A stretch of 28,253 nucleotides of DNA from CAYVTV01 sp964526475 (lineage in GTDB: Bacteria > Bacteroidota > Bacteroidia > Bacteroidales > GCA-2748055): positions 1 to 28,253 of the forward strand of contig CAZGKF010000041.1 in the NCBI GenBank assembly GCA_964526475.1, read 5' to 3'. The position numbers and the translations under genes are program-made. The notes under the pieces were generated by a model. That model did not search any database. It was not told the DNA's origin and worked only from the letters and a program-made list of their open reading frames with translations. Positions 24,679 to 28,253 of this stretch are shown piece by piece. Numbering within the stretch: the stretch's first letter is position 1; each line of letters begins with the position of its first letter.

Positions 24679-25503
24679 CTATAGATCAACAATAACCTGT
24701 CTTATCCTTACTAAATTTGATAAAAGCTCTTCCAGCTTGTTAAGATGTAACATATTTGCTCCATCAGACAAGGCATTTAAAGGATCCGGGTGTGTTTCTA
24801 TAAATATACCATCTACACCTGCTGCAACCCCTGCTCTTGCTAATGTCTCAATCATTTCAGGTTTCCCTCCGGATACACCGGTTAATTGATTTGGTTGTTG
24901 AAGGGAGTGTGTTACATCAAGTATTACGGGTATTCCAAAACCTTTCATTACACTAATCCCCCGATAATCAACAATTAGATCATGGTAACCGAACATGGTG
25001 CCACGATCAGTGATCATTACATGCTTATTACCTGAATTAATCACTTTATCAACTGCAAATTTCATTGAATCGGGTGATAGAAATTGTCCCTTTTTAATGT
25101 TAACAAATTTACCTGTCTTTGCTGCTGCAATCAGTAAATCAGTTTGCCTGCACAAAAATGCCGGTATCTGCAAAATGTCAACATAATCAGCTGCAAGTGA
25201 AGCTTCTTCAGATGTATGAATATCCGTTAAAACAGGGATCCCATATTCTTTATTAACTTTTTTTAAAATCCCGAGTGCTTTCTTATCTCCGATTCCGGAA
25301 AAAGAATCTATTCTGCTTCGATTTGCCTTACGGTAAGACCCCTTGAAAATAAATGGTATCTTATATTGCTCACACAGCCTTAATATTTGACCAGCAATAT
25401 TAATCGCCATTGTTTCACCTTCAATAACACACGGTCCGGCAATAAGAAAAAAGTTGCGGGAATCCACATGTCTGATTTGTGGAATGTGTTTAATAATATC
25501 CAT
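24679..25503 (-). CDS. kdsA: 3-deoxy-8-phosphooctulonate synthase (KDO-8-P synthase)
   Basis: This 274-residue enzyme condenses phosphoenolpyruvate and arabinose 5-phosphate to KDO 8-phosphate, an early step of lipopolysaccharide core synthesis in the cytosol. Visible motifs are AGPCVIEGE, FKGSYRKANRSR, TDIHT, LQIPAFLCRQTDLL, KKGQFLSPDSM, DVTHSLQ and FIETHPDPLNALSDG. Cys in AGPC, where the E. coli enzyme has Asn, together with the later His, Glu and Asp, suggests the metal-dependent class. The ATG at 25503 gives the normal length; a longer frame to 25551 would overlap rarA. It starts seven bases after the rarA stop, so the two are probably one transcript. Its presence indicates a Gram-negative outer membrane. 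Confidence 0.96.
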   Translation of the reverse strand: MDIIKHIPQIRHVDSRNFFLIAGPCVIEGETMAINIAGQILRLCEQYKIPFIFKGSYRKANRSRIDSFSGIGDKKALGILKKVNKEYGIPVLTDIHTSEEASLAADYVDILQIPAFLCRQTDLLIAAAKTGKFVNIKKGQFLSPDSMKFAVDKVINSGNKHVMITDRGTMFGYHDLIVDYRGISVMKGFGIPVILDVTHSLQQPNQLTGVSGGKPEMIETLARAGVAAGVDGIFIETHPDPLNALSDGANMLHLNKLEELLSNLVRIRQVIVDL

Positions 25504-25510
25504 ATTTTGT

Positions 25511-26797
25511 CTATTTAAACCTTTTCTTCCATAATGATCGCAATCTGTCAAGAATTTCTTTCTCCCTTATATTATCTCCGGGTATATAGAAATTGGAGAT
25601 ACTCAGCCCTTTTGGGAAAAAATCATCCTCTACAAAATTATCTTTAAAAGAATGTGCATATTTATATCCTTTTCCATATCCAATGTCCTTCATAAGTTTT
25701 GTAGGAGCATTTCTTAGATGCAAGGGAACAGGAAGATTCCCTGTCTTTGCAACCTCAGCAAAAGCATTTTCAATTGCCATATATGCGGAATTACTTTTTG
25801 GTGATGAAGCCAGGTAAATAGTTGTTTCGGAAAGTATTATCCGTGCTTCAGGCATACCGGTTATATGAACAGCCTGAAAACAATTGTTGGCAATAAGTAA
25901 GGCATTAGGATTTGCAAGGCCTATGTCTTCAACTGCTAAAATAAGTAATCGCCTGGCAATAAATTTAACATCCTCTCCTCCGGAAAGCATTCTGGCAAGC
26001 CAATATACTGATGCATCCGGGTCACTCCCTCTTACTGATTTAATGAAAGCTGAAATAATGTCATAGTGTAACTCCCCGTTTTTATCATAAAGTGTAAGAT
26101 TCTCCTGAATTATATTTTTTACTTTGTCATTTATTATCATGATAAGCCCGGAATTTTCTTTCATCTCAGTATTTACAACTAATTCCAATGCATTAAAGAG
26201 CTTTCTGGCATCACCGCCGGAATATTGGAGTAATGCATCATGCTCAGCTATTTTAATATGTAGTTTCTTGAGAAAAACATCATTTTTCAGGGCTTCATTA
26301 AGTAACTTCATTAAATCATCTTTCCCAAGACTTTCAAGAATATAAACCTGGCAACGTGAGAGAAGTGGAGAGATAACTTCAAAAGAGGGATTTTCTGTTG
26401 TTGCTCCTATTAAAACTATAATTCCGCTCTCAACAGCTCCAAGAAGGGAATCCTGCTGCGACTTGCTGAAGCGATGAATCTCGTCAATAAAAAGTACAGG
26501 AGAAGGTTTGTCAAAAAATTGCAGCTTCTTGGCTTTTTCAATTGTTTCGCGTACATCTTTTACTCCACTATTCACCGCGCTAAGAATATAAAAGGGTCTG
26601 TCCAGCTTACCTGCTGCTAATCTTGCAAGAGTTGTTTTACCTACACCCGGAGGTCCCCAAAGTATAAATGAAGAAAGCCGGCCGCTTTCAATCATGTTAC
26701 GAATTACTCCACCTTTTCCTACCAGATGTTTCTGACCTGCAAAATCATCAAATTCTTTCGGACGCATCCTGTCAGCTAAAGGCTGATTTAAGCTCAT
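25511..26797 (-). CDS. rarA: Replication-associated recombination protein A (RarA/MgsA)
   Basis: This 428-residue AAA+ ATPase acts at stalled replication forks. Family signatures are PLADRMRPKEFDDFAGQKHL at the start, Walker A GPPGVGKT (48-55), Walker B LFIDEIHRF with Asp105-Glu106, sensor-1 GATTENPSFE (about 131-140) and the arginine-finger region PLLSRCQVY. The C-terminal MgsA domain follows (FIKSVRGSDPDASVYWLARML, then RRLLILAVEDIGLANP and APTKLMKDIGYGKGYKYAH). I chose the ATG at 26797, matching the family start; the frame is open a further 19 codons. It leads a rarA-kdsA pair and has its own promoter-like boxes upstream. Confidence 0.95.
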   Translation of the reverse strand: MSLNQPLADRMRPKEFDDFAGQKHLVGKGGVIRNMIESGRLSSFILWGPPGVGKTTLARLAAGKLDRPFYILSAVNSGVKDVRETIEKAKKLQFFDKPSPVLFIDEIHRFSKSQQDSLLGAVESGIIVLIGATTENPSFEVISPLLSRCQVYILESLGKDDLMKLLNEALKNDVFLKKLHIKIAEHDALLQYSGGDARKLFNALELVVNTEMKENSGLIMIINDKVKNIIQENLTLYDKNGELHYDIISAFIKSVRGSDPDASVYWLARMLSGGEDVKFIARRLLILAVEDIGLANPNALLIANNCFQAVHITGMPEARIILSETTIYLASSPKSNSAYMAIENAFAEVAKTGNLPVPLHLRNAPTKLMKDIGYGKGYKYAHSFKDNFVEDDFFPKGLSISNFYIPGDNIREKEILDRLRSLWKKRFK

Positions 26798-26820
26798 AGG
26801 AAATGAAAAAGATTTTTTTC

Positions 26821-26854
26821 TAAAGATAGGAATTAAATGTACACCAGTATGCAA
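26821..26854 (-). promoter_or_regulatory. Possible promoter for rarA
   Basis: On the minus strand TTG (26854-26852) and TATCTTTA (26828-26821) are 23 bases apart. The second is one base off the TAnnTTTG box. The chosen rarA start is 23 bases further on. Confidence 0.4.
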
Positions 26855-26965
26855 CCTATTTATTCGTTTCCTCGTTAAAGAGTAATAACATTTATTAAAA
26901 AACTCTTTGACATCTTTATTATAGGTAATAATTCTAATTATTTATTTAAACTTAAAAACCCGATT

Positions 26966-28048
26966 ATGAAACGTCTTTTATACTTTTTCGCATTATCACT
27001 TAGCCTTGTTGTTGTAAGTAATAATGTAGCTGCACAGATTAAAGAAGTTAATTTTATTAAAGGAGGCATCAATGATGCTCAGATTCTTTTTAAAGAGTAC
27101 CTTACACCATATGCAAATATTCTTGGGGCTGACCTCAACGGAGGGTGGTATAATACCGCAAAACCACATAAACTGGGTGGTTTTGATGTTACAGTATCCT
27201 TAAGTACAGCATGGGCACCTCCTTCAGCCCGGACATTTGATCTTGCTGGCCTTGGACTTACCGGAGTCCCGACCGGTTCTACCACCATTGCTCCAACTAT
27301 TGCCGGGAAAAAAGATGATATCCGTCCTGTAATGTTGTATGAGGTTGACCATCCCGTAAATGCAGGGGAGAAAATTAAAGTTGCAGAATATACTGTTCCG
27401 AATGGTACAGGAATAAATGCTATTCCCCTTCCAATGGCACAGCTCGGAATCGGACTTCCTTTCGGCACAGAAGTAACCGGCCGCTTTCTTCCTTCAATTG
27501 ATTTTGGGAATAACGGTAATATCGGGTTATGGGGTGTCGGGCTGAAGCATAGTATTCTGCAATGGATACCAGGACTGAAAAGGCTTCCCGTTTTGGATGT
27601 CAGCGCCCAGGGTGGTTATACCAGTCTTCTGACTTTTGCAAATGTAAATATAAAACCCGATGCTATAGCTGATGACCAAACAACTGATCCTCTTGTTTTT
27701 AAAGGGCAAAAAATAGAACTCGGTGTAAAAGGATATACCATTAACCTTATTGCATCACAAACTCTTCCGGTTATTACTTTTTATCAGGGAATAGGATACA
27801 GCTCTTCCAGTACAAATGTTGCGCTGAAAGGAAATTTCCCTATATCAAATATCGACGGATCCGGGAATGTTGTTGTAACAGACGATGATATAATCAATGA
27901 TCCTTTCAATGTGGAAATCCAAAACAGCAAGGATTTAAGACTAAATGCCGGACTGAGACTCAAACTTGGAGTTTTTACCATACATTTCGATTATACGAAG
28001 GCTAATTACAGCGTTTTTACTGCAGGCCTTGGGGTTAGTTTCCGGTAA
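26966..28048 (+). CDS. DUF6588-family secreted or outer-membrane protein
   Basis: This 360-residue protein starts with a clear signal peptide (MKRLLYFFALSLSLVVVSNN, cut near AAQ at about 23-24). The mature part opens with NDAQILFKEYLTPYANILGADLNGGWYNTAKPH, the pattern of the DUF6588 family. Alternating polar and hydrophobic strands with many Gly residues follow (GNIGLWGVGLKHSILQW, VSAQGGYTSLLTF, INLIASQTLPVITFYQGIGY), and it ends LGVSFR. This suggests a beta-barrel or a large beta-rich protein of the outer membrane; the function is unknown. The gene is alone, with a terminator-like hairpin downstream. TTTG at 26906-26909 and a TAATAATT at 26926-26933 might be its promoter, weakly. Confidence 0.85.
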   Translation: MKRLLYFFALSLSLVVVSNNVAAQIKEVNFIKGGINDAQILFKEYLTPYANILGADLNGGWYNTAKPHKLGGFDVTVSLSTAWAPPSARTFDLAGLGLTGVPTGSTTIAPTIAGKKDDIRPVMLYEVDHPVNAGEKIKVAEYTVPNGTGINAIPLPMAQLGIGLPFGTEVTGRFLPSIDFGNNGNIGLWGVGLKHSILQWIPGLKRLPVLDVSAQGGYTSLLTFANVNIKPDAIADDQTTDPLVFKGQKIELGVKGYTINLIASQTLPVITFYQGIGYSSSSTNVALKGNFPISNIDGSGNVVVTDDDIINDPFNVEIQNSKDLRLNAGLRLKLGVFTIHFDYTKANYSVFTAGLGVSFR

Positions 28049-28057
28049 TTACTTACT

Positions 28058-28085
28058 GTTAAGAAGATTTTCTGATAACTTTTTT
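28058..28085 (+). terminator. Rho-independent terminator after the DUF6588 gene
   Basis: GTTAAGAA (28058-28065) pairs with TTCT and TAAC (28070-28073 and 28076-28079), with a two-base bulge and a four-base loop. Six T (28080-28085) follow. It starts 10 bases after the stop codon. Confidence 0.5.
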
Positions 28086-28202
28086 CGCTTTTTTCTGCTC
28101 AATTCCTGACAAATTTTAAGGAAGCTGAACCTTATCTGCAGTAGCTGTGTTCAGTAAAAAATCATTTTATAGACGTAATTGAAGACAAGTTCAAAATTAA
28201 TA

Positions 28203-28253
28203 ATTAAAGTTTCGCAGATGCTCAACTTGTTAAAAAATAAAAAAGAATCTTTA
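28203..28253. repeat. Dispersed 51-base repeat, copy 2 (reaches the window edge)
   Basis: This stretch matches 20737-20787 at 45 of 51 positions and may continue past the window. Just to its left, TAATTTTG on the minus strand fits TAnnTTTG, as at copy 1. No minus-strand gene lies to its left apart from the 3' side of the DUF6588 gene, so a promoter there would read into 28049-28180, which holds no recognisable gene. Confidence 0.65.

Noticed and set aside
25504..25551. Longer N terminus for KdsA
   Set aside because: It would overlap rarA and adds residues not found in the family; the ATG at 25503 gives the usual length.
1..28253. CRISPR array, tRNA, prophage or transposase genes
   Set aside because: I saw no regularly spaced repeats, no cloverleaf-like block and no phage structural or transposase proteins on either strand.

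Overview
The window looks like chromosomal DNA of a Bacteroidota organism, probably a Bacteroidales-like anaerobe or microaerophile. Coding and intergenic DNA are AT-rich. Several genes are preceded by the Bacteroidota -7 promoter box TAnnTTTG rather than a sigma70-type box. The full moxR-bat (aerotolerance) operon is present in its Bacteroidota layout, along with a Bacteroidota-style XerD-like recombinase, a DUF6588 surface protein and a long-form QueA. No species can be named from the sequence alone.

Layout. (1) 1-2673 is an accessory patch on the minus strand: a tyrosine recombinase, a lone lipoprotein of unknown function, and an imperfect inverted repeat (46-185) that resembles an integron attC site. 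A possible second half-site lies between the two genes. (2) 2740-4601 is typA with its own promoter and a possible terminator. (3) 4753-13442 is a tightly packed plus-strand operon: moxR, a small secreted protein, a DUF58 protein, a membrane-anchored BatD/DUF4381-like protein, batA, batB, batC, batD and batE. It encodes an AAA+ ATPase, two membrane VWA proteins, TPR proteins and an SH3-tailed protein that together should form an envelope complex. (4) 13454-16058 holds a small cupin gene followed by a three-gene set (HcyBio/DUF39 protein, NIL-ferredoxin, UPF0280/ApbE-like protein). This set matches the anaerobic route that makes homocysteine from aspartate semialdehyde and sulfide.

(5) 16099-21285 is a signalling block: acylphosphatase, a hybrid histidine kinase and a GAF/PAS sensor with no output domain on the minus strand, then a divergent stand-alone receiver. 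An UPF0316/DUF2179 membrane protein follows the receiver directly. (6) 21949-26797 is housekeeping: threonine aldolase and queA, which share the same six bases as stop codons, the RNase P RNA gene rnpB, and a rarA-kdsA pair. (7) 26966-28048 is a secreted or outer-membrane DUF6588 protein with a terminator.

Two features go beyond ordinary annotation. One is the integron-like patch at the left end. The other is a roughly 51-bp sequence at 20737-20787, found again (45 of 51 identical) at the right edge (28203-28253). In both copies a minus-strand TAnnTTTG box lies just outside the repeat, which makes a shared regulatory element plausible.
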